Below are positions 1 to 8,304 of a stretch of 64,000 nucleotides of DNA, piece after piece. The notes below the pieces were generated by a model. It did no database searches and had not been told where the DNA came from. It saw nothing but the letters and a program-made list of their open reading frames with translations. This DNA comes from an uncultured Bacteroidales bacterium (lineage in GTDB: Bacteria; Bacteroidota; Bacteroidia; Bacteroidales; P3). The position numbers and the translations under genes were made by a program. The stretch covers positions 1-64,000 of the forward strand of contig OMWJ01000003.1 in assembly GCA_900314725.1 (NCBI GenBank), in the 5' to 3' direction. Numbering within the stretch: the first letter of the stretch is position 1; every line of letters begins with the position of its first letter.

Positions 1-398
1 ATATTATAAATACACTTTCATAAAAACACCTCTTTACATACATAAACAATTTTGATATTGAAAAGGTAAATGAATTTTGCGATTATTTTTTATTTTTTTG
101 TTTAACTAATTTATTTTTAGATAGATTACATTATGTATTACTAAATCATAAGTAAGGAAACTAAAGTTTTTGAAGGTAACTGCATAAATATTATTTTTAC
201 AAAGTTATGAAAATATTTTCAAATAACAAAGGAAATAAGAGAAAATCTTTTAAAGTCAATGTGGCGAAATGTCCATTCAGGACTTTTGACACTTATTTTC
301 TTCTAAAGAAAATGAACATAAATCAGAAGGAATAGAAACTATTATAATAAGCGGGACAGGTACCTGTCCCCTGTCACTCCTCTATCACTATAGAGTTG
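1..398. other. AT-rich intergenic stretch at left edge
   Basis: No convincing coding region, tRNA or consensus promoter is visible here. The stretch is very AT-rich. Its only notable element is an 18-bp perfect palindrome at 353-370, listed separately. It lies downstream of the recO stop codon, so it may hold the end of the recO transcript and the upstream part of a gene outside the window. Confidence 0.6.
353..370. repeat. 18-bp perfect palindrome GGGACAGGTACCTGTCCC
   Basis: The 18 bases are identical to their own reverse complement and are markedly GC-richer than the surrounding AT-rich DNA. They sit about 30 bp past the recO stop. No T-tract follows on either strand, so a plain intrinsic terminator is unlikely. 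It could be a REP-like dispersed palindrome or a protein-binding site; the window contains only this one copy, so its repeat status is inference. Confidence 0.5.
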
Positions 399-989
399 TT
401 ATAATATCACTCTTAGGATTTCTTGAGATTGTATGTGTTTATTGTTGGTTATATGTTCTTTGTAAAAATCTAAAAATAATGAGAGTCTGTCATTTCTCTC
501 TTGTTTGGTTGAAGTCAAGGGAGAAAGATGGCTTGGCTCAAAACCTAAGGCTTTTGCGAAATCATAGAGAAAAAACAGATGAAAGTCTTTGAGTTCCTTG
601 TCTTCTTTTTCGTTCAGTTCAACGATAGAGGAATACAGAAAAGAATAAATGTCTTCGTCTTTCAGTTCTTCTTTTAGAGATAGGGTTATAACTTCGGTAA
701 GAAAGAAAGCCAAAGATGATTTTATGATATTACAATATATATAGTTGAGATTCCTTAGTATATTTACTTCTTTGAGTTGCGAGAGATTGTTCTTTGGATT
801 TACGTATGCTATAAGACTAAGCAACTGCAAGGGCTGAAACAAAGATGAATGTATGGCTGCATTCTTTTTTCTTCCTCCTTTGATGATGAAAGACTTCAGT
901 CCCCAATCTTTTGTATAAACCTGTACGATATTACTGCTCTCCTTGTAGGGAATAGATTTTAAGACAATACCTTCAGTCTTTTCTATCAT
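399..989 (-). CDS. recO: DNA repair protein RecO (shortened)
   Basis: RecO loads RecA onto SSB-coated single-stranded DNA with RecR during recombinational repair. Residues 1-80 read as the N-terminal OB fold (start MIEKTEGIVLKSIPYKE, then a GLKSFIIKGGRKK strand and a conserved LQPL). They are followed by the helical domain with FFLTEVI and FHLFFLYDFAKALGF. At 196 residues it is about 40 shorter than the usual Bacteroidota form. The missing part lies between the ALGF helix and the last helix (DFYKEHI), yet the typical C-terminal end (SQEILRVIL) is present, so this is an internal deletion rather than a truncation. The start lies 10 bp after the porZ stop, so it is probably the last gene of the gmhB-to-recO operon. 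Confidence 0.85.
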   Translation of the reverse strand: MIEKTEGIVLKSIPYKESSNIVQVYTKDWGLKSFIIKGGRKKNAAIHSSLFQPLQLLSLIAYVNPKNNLSQLKEVNILRNLNYIYCNIIKSSLAFFLTEVITLSLKEELKDEDIYSFLYSSIVELNEKEDKELKDFHLFFLYDFAKALGFEPSHLSPLTSTKQERNDRLSLFLDFYKEHITNNKHIQSQEILRVIL

Positions 990-999
990 GGAAGAAAGG

Positions 1000-3390
1000 T
1001 TATTTTATGATAAGTATTTTACCGCTTGCTTTGGTTACAGCTCCGTCATTATCTGCGTAAGAAAAGATATAATAAACACCAGAGCCGACTCTTTGTCCGT
1101 TGAAATTTTTTCCGTCCCATACAGCTTGACCTCCCATAGATTTCAGGTGAGCTACTTCTCTTCCATTAGCATCTGTTATTCTTACATCTGAATCATTAAC
1201 AAAGCCTCTTATAGCAATGCTACCATAATAATCTTCTCTTACAGGGTTAGGGAAAGCAATAAGTTTTTCTTCCTCTTCAGCTGCAGGAGTAGCATCAGAA
1301 CGATAGGATATAATTCCTCGGTCTGTGCCTATGAACACTTCACCTGTTATAGGATGTGCTGCCATACATATTATCTTGTTAGATAACAATGGAGAGTTCT
1401 CTGCAGTGAAGTGCATTATTTCTTTATCTCCATTAGGTGAAAGAAGATATACACCGTTTCTTTCGGTACCTATCCATTTTCTGTTGGCACCATCTACCAT
1501 TATACATTGAATATTTTCAAAGCTTAGTAGGTATTGTGCTTCTATACCTTCAGTATAAACAATATTGTTGCACTCTACAGGAGCAGTTAAGCCTGCACCG
1601 TTAAAAGCATTGTCTAATGAGTATATAACTTTTATTCCTTTTTCAGTGCCTATCCAAATCTCTCCCTCAAGATCCTGAGTCATGCAATTGAGTCTGTCGG
1701 TTTTGAGCAGAGAACCGTTGTTAGGGTCTATATTACGTATGCTAAGACTGTCATTATTGACAATTATACACTTGCCATTGATACTATAAATCAAACGGTA
1801 GTGCCTTATTTTGTCTTCAGTTATTCCTTTTATTTGGTCGTTTGCTGTAAAGAAGTTTGTGGTGTTGAATCCTCCCCATTCTCCTCTATAGTTTAGGAAA
1901 GAAAAGCAGTAATCTACTAAAGAACTTGCTACAAGTAAGTTTCCTGATTTGTCGTACTCTACACCCGCAACACGATAGGTTCCCCAAAAAGGGTAGATGT
2001 ATTTATTGGTATTAGTACTGTCGAAAATGTTTATCAAGGTATCATTCTGGATTTCCCAAATACCATTATACCAAGAAGCAGCCATGACGTGCTTTTCATC
2101 GTTAGGGTCTATGGCAATGTCTATAACATCACGTAAAACCTGAGGATGTTGTTTTAAATAAGACTCTCTCTCTACAGGCCACCAATAAGCTCCATTATAG
2201 ATATAAACATGACCTTCTAAATAACGGTTACTAAGAATCTCTGTTCTTCCTCCAGGAGCAACATATAACTTACCTTCGCTTGTAAATTTCATATTGTATG
2301 AGTCTGTTGTCAAAGGACCTATAGGAAAAGTAATGTCAGTAGGGACTATAGTATCTTTGTCTGCAAAATACATATAGTTTGGAATGTAGATAAGTCCCTG
2401 ATATTTGTGGGCAATCCATAGATTGTCTTTTTCTAAAAGAGCATCTTTGTAATCAACTATAGAGTTTTTTATAGGATGATTTGCTTCTGAAATGGCAAAT
2501 TTTTGGTTGAAGTTAGTATCATAAACGTTAAGTCCCTCCCAAGTTCCCATTATAACACCTTCATCAAAGGTCCTGATGTAAGGTATATAATAAGAAGAGA
2601 TGAGAGTATCCATTGTGTTGCCGTCATATTTGAAGATCATATCATTTGTGCTTGTTCCTGTGTAAGCACTGATAAGTAGTTTGTCTTTTCCAAGCTTTCC
2701 TACAAATTTAACTTCTCGTTTTGAGGAATTGTCTGTTGCACCTTCTCCTCCAAGAAGAACTCTATGCCAAGACTGACTTGAAGCAAGAGTTGTATAATTC
2801 TTATAAGCACAAAGCAGACCTTCTGCTGAGCCTACAAAGAAAGCTGTATCGTTGCTGATAATACTATTTACTGCAATAGCAGAAGAGTTTTCTCCAACAT
2901 ACCAAGTATCATATATCTCATGTCTTTTGAGGTCTAACACAACAACACCAAAGCCACATGCTAAGAAAGCTTTGTTGTCAATAAAGTAAATGCTGTTTAT
3001 GGTTTTATTTCCTTCTATAAAACGGTTCTTTATGTCGGGTATGTTATAAACAATGCCGTTTTGCAGAATGTCAATATTTGCATTATCATAAGCGATGACT
3101 GCTGTTTTGGTTATGCTGTCAAAACCTACAATATTAATACCTGCATCCGACAGACCTTGAACCTTAGAAAGGGTTTTAGATTGTCCTGTTTTAGGATTGT
3201 AATAAAACAGAGAAGAAGGACAAGCAACTAAGATTTCTTCATCTGCTTTTACTACATTATAAGTACGATAGTATGACAGATGTTCTCTCCATTTGCCTAT
3301 TTCAACGTTCTGAGATTTATATTGACCAAAAACATTTCCTATACTTAGTATAGAACACAACATTAAGACAACTAAAACTCTTCTACTCAT
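1000..3390 (-). CDS. porZ: Type IX secretion system protein PorZ
   Basis: PorZ is a surface component of the T9SS that delivers anionic LPS to the sortase complex. The protein has a signal peptide (about residues 1-22, ending NVFGQ), then WREHLSYYRTYNVVKADEE, a typical start of the first beta-propeller. Propeller-like repeats follow (for example IWIGTEKGIKVI and KWIGTERNGVYLL). Residues from about 710 form a C-terminal domain with FPNPVRED, a WDGKNFNGQRVGSGVYYI segment and a final GKILIIK, resembling T9SS sorting domains. The length (796) fits the family. It lies between prfA and recO with gaps of 16 and 10 bp. Its presence agrees with the several T9SS cargo proteins in this window. Confidence 0.88.
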   Translation of the reverse strand: MSRRVLVVLMLCSILSIGNVFGQYKSQNVEIGKWREHLSYYRTYNVVKADEEILVACPSSLFYYNPKTGQSKTLSKVQGLSDAGINIVGFDSITKTAVIAYDNANIDILQNGIVYNIPDIKNRFIEGNKTINSIYFIDNKAFLACGFGVVVLDLKRHEIYDTWYVGENSSAIAVNSIISNDTAFFVGSAEGLLCAYKNYTTLASSQSWHRVLLGGEGATDNSSKREVKFVGKLGKDKLLISAYTGTSTNDMIFKYDGNTMDTLISSYYIPYIRTFDEGVIMGTWEGLNVYDTNFNQKFAISEANHPIKNSIVDYKDALLEKDNLWIAHKYQGLIYIPNYMYFADKDTIVPTDITFPIGPLTTDSYNMKFTSEGKLYVAPGGRTEILSNRYLEGHVYIYNGAYWWPVERESYLKQHPQVLRDVIDIAIDPNDEKHVMAASWYNGIWEIQNDTLINIFDSTNTNKYIYPFWGTYRVAGVEYDKSGNLLVASSLVDYCFSFLNYRGEWGGFNTTNFFTANDQIKGITEDKIRHYRLIYSINGKCIIVNNDSLSIRNIDPNNGSLLKTDRLNCMTQDLEGEIWIGTEKGIKVIYSLDNAFNGAGLTAPVECNNIVYTEGIEAQYLLSFENIQCIMVDGANRKWIGTERNGVYLLSPNGDKEIMHFTAENSPLLSNKIICMAAHPITGEVFIGTDRGIISYRSDATPAAEEEEKLIAFPNPVREDYYGSIAIRGFVNDSDVRITDANGREVAHLKSMGGQAVWDGKNFNGQRVGSGVYYIFSYADNDGAVTKASGKILIIK

Positions 3391-3406
3391 TGTTTATTCT
3401 GTTTTT

Positions 3407-4480
3407 TTATTCTATACTTTCTTTTAATCTCTCTGCATTTTCTGCTAATTGCAAAGCATCTAAAATATCTTGAATATCACCGTCCATAAAAGTTTGTAGA
3501 TTATAACTTGTATAGTTTATTCTATGGTCGGTTATTCTTGATTGAGGATAGTTATAGGTACGAATTTTTGCACTTCTATCTCCTGTACTAACCATTGTCT
3601 TTCTTTTAGCAGAAATACCATCAAGATACTTTGAATACTCTTTTTCAAATAAACGAGTACGCAAAACAGTCATTGCCTTTTCTAAATTCTTTACTTGAGA
3701 TTTCTGGTCTTGACAAGAAACAACAATACCTGTAGGAATGTGTGTAAGACGAATAGCTGAATAAGTAGTATTTACACTTTGACCACCAGGACCTGAAGCA
3801 CAGAAAATATCTTTACGAATATCGCTCATCTTTAAATCAACATCAAACTCTTCTGCTTCAGGTAAGACAACAACACTTGCTGCTGATGTATGTACTCTTC
3901 CTTGTGTTTCAGTCTGAGGTACTCTTTGAACACGATGAACTCCACTTTCATATTTCATTTGACCATAAACACCATCTTTTCCGCTGACATTTATGACTAT
4001 TTCCTTATATCCGCCTGAAGTTCCTGCTGTATAATCCACTATCTCTGCTTTCCATCCTCTTTTTTCAAAGTATTTCATATACATACGATACAAATCTCCT
4101 GCGAATATGCTTGCTTCATCACCACCTGTTCCTGCTCTTATTTCAAAGATAGCGTTTTTGTCATCTTGAGGGTCTTTTGGTATAAGCATAAGACGAATAT
4201 CTTCTTCCATTTTTTCTTTCTTTATGGCAAGAGAGTTTAGTTCTTCTTTTGCCATATCTCTAAAGTCTTCGTCTTTTTCAGTTTCTAACACATGTTTTGC
4301 ATTATCTATGTTGGATAATACATCTTTATATTGGTGATAAGCAGCAATTATAGGTTCCAAATCCTTGTATTCTTTGTTCAATTTCACATAGTTTTTCATA
4401 TCATTAACTATGTTAGGGTCTTGAACCTTTTGTTCTATCTCAAGATACTTTTTGTTTATCGCTTCTAATTTGTCTAACAT
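3407..4480 (-). CDS. prfA: Peptide chain release factor 1
   Basis: RF1 recognises UAA and UAG stop codons and triggers peptidyl-tRNA hydrolysis on the ribosome. The stop-codon-reading PxT tripeptide appears as PQT near residue 189 (in RVQRVPQTETQGRVHTS). The catalytic GGQ lies near residue 231 (GPGGQSVNTTYSAIRLTH). The PxT motif separates it from RF2, which carries SPF, and no programmed frameshift is present. Length 357 is normal. It sits 29 bp downstream of the MORN-repeat gene and 16 bp upstream of porZ, so it is probably part of the same transcript. Confidence 0.96.
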   Translation of the reverse strand: MLDKLEAINKKYLEIEQKVQDPNIVNDMKNYVKLNKEYKDLEPIIAAYHQYKDVLSNIDNAKHVLETEKDEDFRDMAKEELNSLAIKKEKMEEDIRLMLIPKDPQDDKNAIFEIRAGTGGDEASIFAGDLYRMYMKYFEKRGWKAEIVDYTAGTSGGYKEIVINVSGKDGVYGQMKYESGVHRVQRVPQTETQGRVHTSAASVVVLPEAEEFDVDLKMSDIRKDIFCASGPGGQSVNTTYSAIRLTHIPTGIVVSCQDQKSQVKNLEKAMTVLRTRLFEKEYSKYLDGISAKRKTMVSTGDRSAKIRTYNYPQSRITDHRINYTSYNLQTFMDGDIQDILDALQLAENAERLKESIE

Positions 4481-4509
4481 TGTTATTTTCCTTGTTTATA
4501 AGTCAAAAA

Positions 4510-5520
4510 TTAATCTTCTCTCGTCAATGAGTTTATTATTTGTTTGCCGTTTTCGTCAGGTATAATCTTAGAACCAAAGTTGATGTCAGTTTTTACGCTT
4601 CCATCAGCATTTATTCCTTTGATTGCAATTACATTCATGTAGATATTGCTTTTTTCATTTAGACGCATAAATCTGTCGCCGTTGAAATATTGTAACATCT
4701 CTTCAAAGTTGTCGTTGGCAAGGCTACTATTGCCTTGCATATCAAAGAATTTAATTTTGTTTTTTGAGCTTGTAATCATAGCGATTTCAGTCTGTTTAAC
4801 TCTAAGTTCTCCTTTTGGAGTAGAGAAAACAATAACATCTTCTACTAATTCATCATTTTTGTATGTAAATTCTTGTGCAATCCTTCCATCTGAATGATAA
4901 ACAGACCAAAGTCCTTCTTTCTTCCCTTGAACATAATCTCCTTTGATGCGGACTTGTTTTGTTGGAAAATATTCTTTATATTCTCCTTGTAGAACATCAT
5001 CTTTGTATGTCGCAGTATAGTATCCGTATGTTTGAAGACTTTTATAGAACTGACCATTACGTACTCCTGCAACATAAGAAGTTACTTGCAAAACTTCTTT
5101 TCCGTCATCATCATAAAGTTTTTCTTTTCCGTGTTTCTTATTGTCTTTGTACTCTACTTCGGTTATGCGTTTGCCTTTCTCGTTGAAATATTTCCAAGTG
5201 CCTTGTTTTTGTTTGTCAATGTAGTTTCCTTCTGCTTGCACTTTGCCATTAGGGAACAAAAGCCAAGTATGAGCGTCTTTTCCCTTGTTGGTGAAATAAT
5301 TCTTTATGGTAACATTACCTTTGCTGTCATAATAATAGAAAGTATCTACAGGATAGTCATCTTTGTAGTTGCCTTCCATAGTTTTCTTTCCATTTTTAGC
5401 CACTTTAACCCAATGACCTTGCTTTTTGCCTTGATTGTCTGTGATGTTTTGTGCTAAAACACCATTACCAACAAACAATATAATACTTATACAAATAATT
5501 ATGTAATATATCTTTTTCAT
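4510..5520 (-). CDS. MORN-repeat variant exported protein (YwqK-like)
   Basis: A signal peptide (MKKIYYIIICISIILFVGNGVLAQ) is followed by a ladder of about seven MORN-variant repeats over residues 28-225. Examples are GNYKDDYPVDTFYYYDSKGN, GNYIDKQKQGTWKYFNEKGK and GDYVQGKKEGLWSVYHSDGR. This fold is often labelled a YwqK-family antitoxin in Bacteroidota genomes, but no toxin partner is adjacent and the export signal argues for an envelope role. The C-terminal 100 residues carry no repeats and are unassigned. It lies 12 bp after the gmhB-like gene and is probably co-transcribed with prfA. The specific function is unknown. Confidence 0.75.
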   Translation of the reverse strand: MKKIYYIIICISIILFVGNGVLAQNITDNQGKKQGHWVKVAKNGKKTMEGNYKDDYPVDTFYYYDSKGNVTIKNYFTNKGKDAHTWLLFPNGKVQAEGNYIDKQKQGTWKYFNEKGKRITEVEYKDNKKHGKEKLYDDDGKEVLQVTSYVAGVRNGQFYKSLQTYGYYTATYKDDVLQGEYKEYFPTKQVRIKGDYVQGKKEGLWSVYHSDGRIAQEFTYKNDELVEDVIVFSTPKGELRVKQTEIAMITSSKNKIKFFDMQGNSSLANDNFEEMLQYFNGDRFMRLNEKSNIYMNVIAIKGINADGSVKTDINFGSKIIPDENGKQIINSLTRED

Positions 5521-5532
5521 AACTTGTGGTTA

Positions 5533-6078
5533 TTATTTAAAATTTTCAGCAAATTCTATTAAACTACTGCATTTATAATCAATCAGACTTTCATCATAGT
5601 CCTCTCCTGTAAGATTATCAACAAACACGGTTGTCATTCCCAAACGTTTTCCAAAAATCATATCCGAATTACTGTCTCCCACCATAATGCTTTTTGAGAA
5701 ATCAACTTCAGGGTATTCTTTCTGTGCTTGCAAACCCATACCTATGTCGGGTTTTCTAAAAGGTGATTTGTCGGTTTTTAGATTAGGACAATAATAAACC
5801 TTATCTATCTTTCCGCCATTAAGCCTTATGTCTTCAAGCATTTGGTCAGTTAGTTTGGTAAATTCCGCTTCTTTTATCAAGCCCTTGCCAATACATTGCT
5901 GATTGGTAACTATGAAGATTCTTTTAAAGTGTTTATTAAATATTTTCAGAGCTTCTAATACGCCCTCTTTAAAATAAAAATCCTTATAGTATATGATGTA
6001 GCCACCAATTATTCTTTTATTGATGACTCCGTCTCTATCCAAAAACAAAAACTCATTATTTTTCAAAGACTTCAGCAT
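5533..6078 (-). CDS. HAD-IIIA phosphatase, GmhB-like
   Basis: This resembles D-glycero-D-manno-heptose-1,7-bisphosphate 7-phosphatase of the ADP-heptose (LPS core) pathway. HAD motif I is FLDRDGVIN (residues 12-20), motif II lies in IFIVTNQQCIGKG, and motif IV in MVGDSNSDMIFGKRLGM. The family's RKPxxGM element appears as RKPDIGMG. The zinc loop of GmhB normally holds one Cys, one His and two more Cys. Here only the first Cys (YYCPN) is left and the others are N, S and F, so zinc binding is probably lost. The substrate is therefore less certain than the fold. It is the first gene of the apparent operon running to recO. A weak TAAACTTG box at 6111-6118 could be its -7 element. Confidence 0.75.
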   Translation of the reverse strand: MLKSLKNNEFLFLDRDGVINKRIIGGYIIYYKDFYFKEGVLEALKIFNKHFKRIFIVTNQQCIGKGLIKEAEFTKLTDQMLEDIRLNGGKIDKVYYCPNLKTDKSPFRKPDIGMGLQAQKEYPEVDFSKSIMVGDSNSDMIFGKRLGMTTVFVDNLTGEDYDESLIDYKCSSLIEFAENFK

Positions 6079-6191
6079 TATATACTCTTTTTAAACACAA
6101 CTTAATAACGCAAGTTTAAACTAAATATTGTAATTTATTTGTGTTTGATACAAAAATCTAACTTGAAGAAAAAATAATTAAGACTTTAAAT

Positions 6192-6294
6192 AAAAAAACG
6201 CCGTTTTTAAAAATGAAAACGGCGTTTTTAACCTACGAAAACGGCGTTTTTGATTTGTGAAAACGGCGATTTCATTTTTAAAAACGGCGTTTTT
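6192..6294. repeat. Five-unit AAAACGGCGTTTTT palindromic repeat cluster
   Basis: Five copies of a 14-15-bp unit (A-tract, ACGGCG core, T-tract) lie at about 6193-6207, 6216-6229, 6237-6251, 6259-6272 and 6281-6294, separated by 7-9 bp. The first unit is inverted (ACGCCG), so units 1 and 2 can form a stem of about 14 bp. The cluster fills the gap between the gmhB-like gene and the 3' end of the helix-hairpin-helix gene. The cores are the only GC-rich part of the gap. It could act in transcription termination or protein binding; the function is unknown. Confidence 0.85.
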
Positions 6295-6303
6295 GTTTTC
6301 GGA

Positions 6304-8304
6304 TTAGAATTTCCACAATATTTGTCCGCTGATAAATTGGTTGTTATTCTTGGAAATCTTGTCATTGCCCGAAGATATTTCTTCACGATCTGAGTATCTT
6401 ATCAAAGAATATCTTAAAAACAATTCAAAATATTTTGAGATTTGCCAAGAAAGAAGAGCATAAACACTTTGACCTCTTCCATACAGCATAGAAGAACTAT
6501 AAGATAATGGTAAAGAATGTTCATAAACATAGAAACGATTATCGTAATCCATAGTGTTAAATAAAGTATATCTTACTCTGAATTTCGTTTTCCATCCATG
6601 TATGTTATACATTCCTTCAAAGAAGATGAATTTTCCCTCTTGTTCTTGGCTTTCGTGAGTAAAGGAACGAGAATATCCGCCTCTGAGAGTAAAACTAAAG
6701 TCATCTTCTATTGCAAATTTATATTGAAGATGAGTTTGGGCAATTGTGTTAGCAAAAGGAATCTTTGTGTTATTGTCTATTTTATAATCATAGTAGCGGT
6801 TGGTGTAGCGACAATGCAGCAAAAGAGAATTATTTTTGTTGATATTGTAGTTGATTTGCAGTTTTGCTTTTTGACCTTTTACGTCTTTGGATGCTCTATA
6901 ACTGATAAAAGGAAAATAAAACAAATCTGCACCAATGTAGTAAGAGAACTTTTTGCTGATATAGTGAGAAAAATCTGCATAAATCCCTCTTTCGTTATTG
7001 TTCATTGAGTGTATGCCAATGGCATTAGCGTAATGGTTTTGAAAATCTTTGTCATAATTTCTGTATGATAAGGTTAGGGCTGTTTTATAGTTGAAGTTGT
7101 ATTGAGTTCCTAAGATATATGCTTTACCTTTGTTGGAACTCTGTGCTATTTCCGAGAAAAACAGCAGTCTTTTTAATGCATATGAAGCGTTGAAAGCAAA
7201 AACGGCGTTGTCCTTTCCTGAGAAATAGTATTGTTGATAAGGATAGGACTTTACGTTAGGTGCAATAGAATCCGAGAAATGATAGTTCAAGATTGTTGTG
7301 CCAAGTTGTAAGCCTTTGGAAACGTACTGAATGCTTGTTCCAAATAAGGTTTGTGAAATAGAATCCTTGTAGTTTAACTCATTAGTCGTTCTATGATAGC
7401 CTGTTTGTTGAAGACTTTTGCCATTAAAATCTGCAAAATTATATGAGCCAAACAAGAAAATATCCACATTTTTGAAGTTCATCAATAAGGCAATACCTTT
7501 ATTATAGTTATACTCGCTTGTTGAACGAAATGGACTTATCTTTCCTGTGCTTGATTTTATTCCATAATTGGAGAAATAACCAATGTCAAAAGTTTGTTTC
7601 ATTGCTAATCCTTCTCCTAAAGAAAGTCTATAATCTCCAAGAGTAACTTGTTTGATATGTTTGCCTATATCATACAAAGAGAAAGCAATATTATAGTGAT
7701 CATATCCAAATGTTTTGCCTTTATATCTCAAGGGTTCTCCTGCGTCTTTGTCAGCCACAAACGAAAATTCCATTCTATCATAATACTTCATCTTATATCT
7801 TAAAGAAGAAGAAAACTTCTCTCCTAAATAACCTTTATCATCCGTTCTTGTGTAGCCAAAAGGTTTGTGCAAACTTTCCTTATATTGAAAACGAAGAGTG
7901 TTTTTTGAATGCTTGAATATGGAATCCAAGTTAAGAGGTGCCTTTTCTATGACTCGTTCTGCATAAACGAAAGGGGAGATTCTTTGAATAGTCTGCTCAT
8001 CAAAGCCATTTATAAAATGAAGTTCGTTTAATGAAAGTATTTGTCCGCTGTTTTTGATATAGTTTTGCAAGGAAAAAATCTGAAAATTGTTGAGTCCAAG
8101 AAGAATCATCTGCTCTTTGGTTAGGGTGTTGAGGTTTAGACTTGAATAACCGATGTTTTTGTCTATGTCCTCCAATTGTTCAAGCAGTTCTTGTTTGCTT
8201 TCTTCTGATAAATCTTCATCTTCTAAAACGATATTCAAATCCACTTGTGCAGAGACAAAAGAAATGGTTAAGCACATTGAAATAGAGATAAGGAGTTTTC
8301 TCAT
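6304..8304 (-). CDS. Helix-hairpin-helix / outer-membrane barrel fusion protein
   Basis: After a signal peptide (about residues 1-19, ending SFVSAQ), residues 50-115 form a ComEA-like double helix-hairpin-helix region (LNLNTLTKEQMILLGLNNFQ and LSLNELHFINGFDEQTIQRI). The remaining roughly 540 residues are aromatic-rich alternating strands typical of an outer-membrane beta barrel, ending in LWKF with a terminal aromatic residue. Proteins of this layout are common in Bacteroidota but have no established function, and DNA binding is only inferred from the HhH motif. Its start overlaps the stop of the upstream glycosyltransferase gene by 4 bp, so the two are translationally coupled. Confidence 0.75.
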   Translation of the reverse strand: MRKLLISISMCLTISFVSAQVDLNIVLEDEDLSEESKQELLEQLEDIDKNIGYSSLNLNTLTKEQMILLGLNNFQIFSLQNYIKNSGQILSLNELHFINGFDEQTIQRISPFVYAERVIEKAPLNLDSIFKHSKNTLRFQYKESLHKPFGYTRTDDKGYLGEKFSSSLRYKMKYYDRMEFSFVADKDAGEPLRYKGKTFGYDHYNIAFSLYDIGKHIKQVTLGDYRLSLGEGLAMKQTFDIGYFSNYGIKSSTGKISPFRSTSEYNYNKGIALLMNFKNVDIFLFGSYNFADFNGKSLQQTGYHRTTNELNYKDSISQTLFGTSIQYVSKGLQLGTTILNYHFSDSIAPNVKSYPYQQYYFSGKDNAVFAFNASYALKRLLFFSEIAQSSNKGKAYILGTQYNFNYKTALTLSYRNYDKDFQNHYANAIGIHSMNNNERGIYADFSHYISKKFSYYIGADLFYFPFISYRASKDVKGQKAKLQINYNINKNNSLLLHCRYTNRYYDYKIDNNTKIPFANTIAQTHLQYKFAIEDDFSFTLRGGYSRSFTHESQEQEGKFIFFEGMYNIHGWKTKFRVRYTLFNTMDYDNRFYVYEHSLPLSYSSSMLYGRGQSVYALLSWQISKYFELFLRYSLIRYSDREEISSGNDKISKNNNQFISGQILWKF

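Noticed and set aside
5032-5457. 141-residue plus-strand frame inside the MORN-repeat gene
   Set aside because: Its hydrophobic stretches arise from the complement of Lys/Glu/Asp-rich repeats; the opposite frame has a signal peptide and clear repeats.
4510-5520. Toxin-antitoxin system (YwqK-type label)
   Set aside because: The protein has an export signal, and no toxin gene is adjacent; the label reflects only shared MORN repeats.
6192-6294. CRISPR-like array
   Set aside because: Units are only 14-15 bp and spacers 7-9 bp, one unit is inverted, and no cas genes are in the window.
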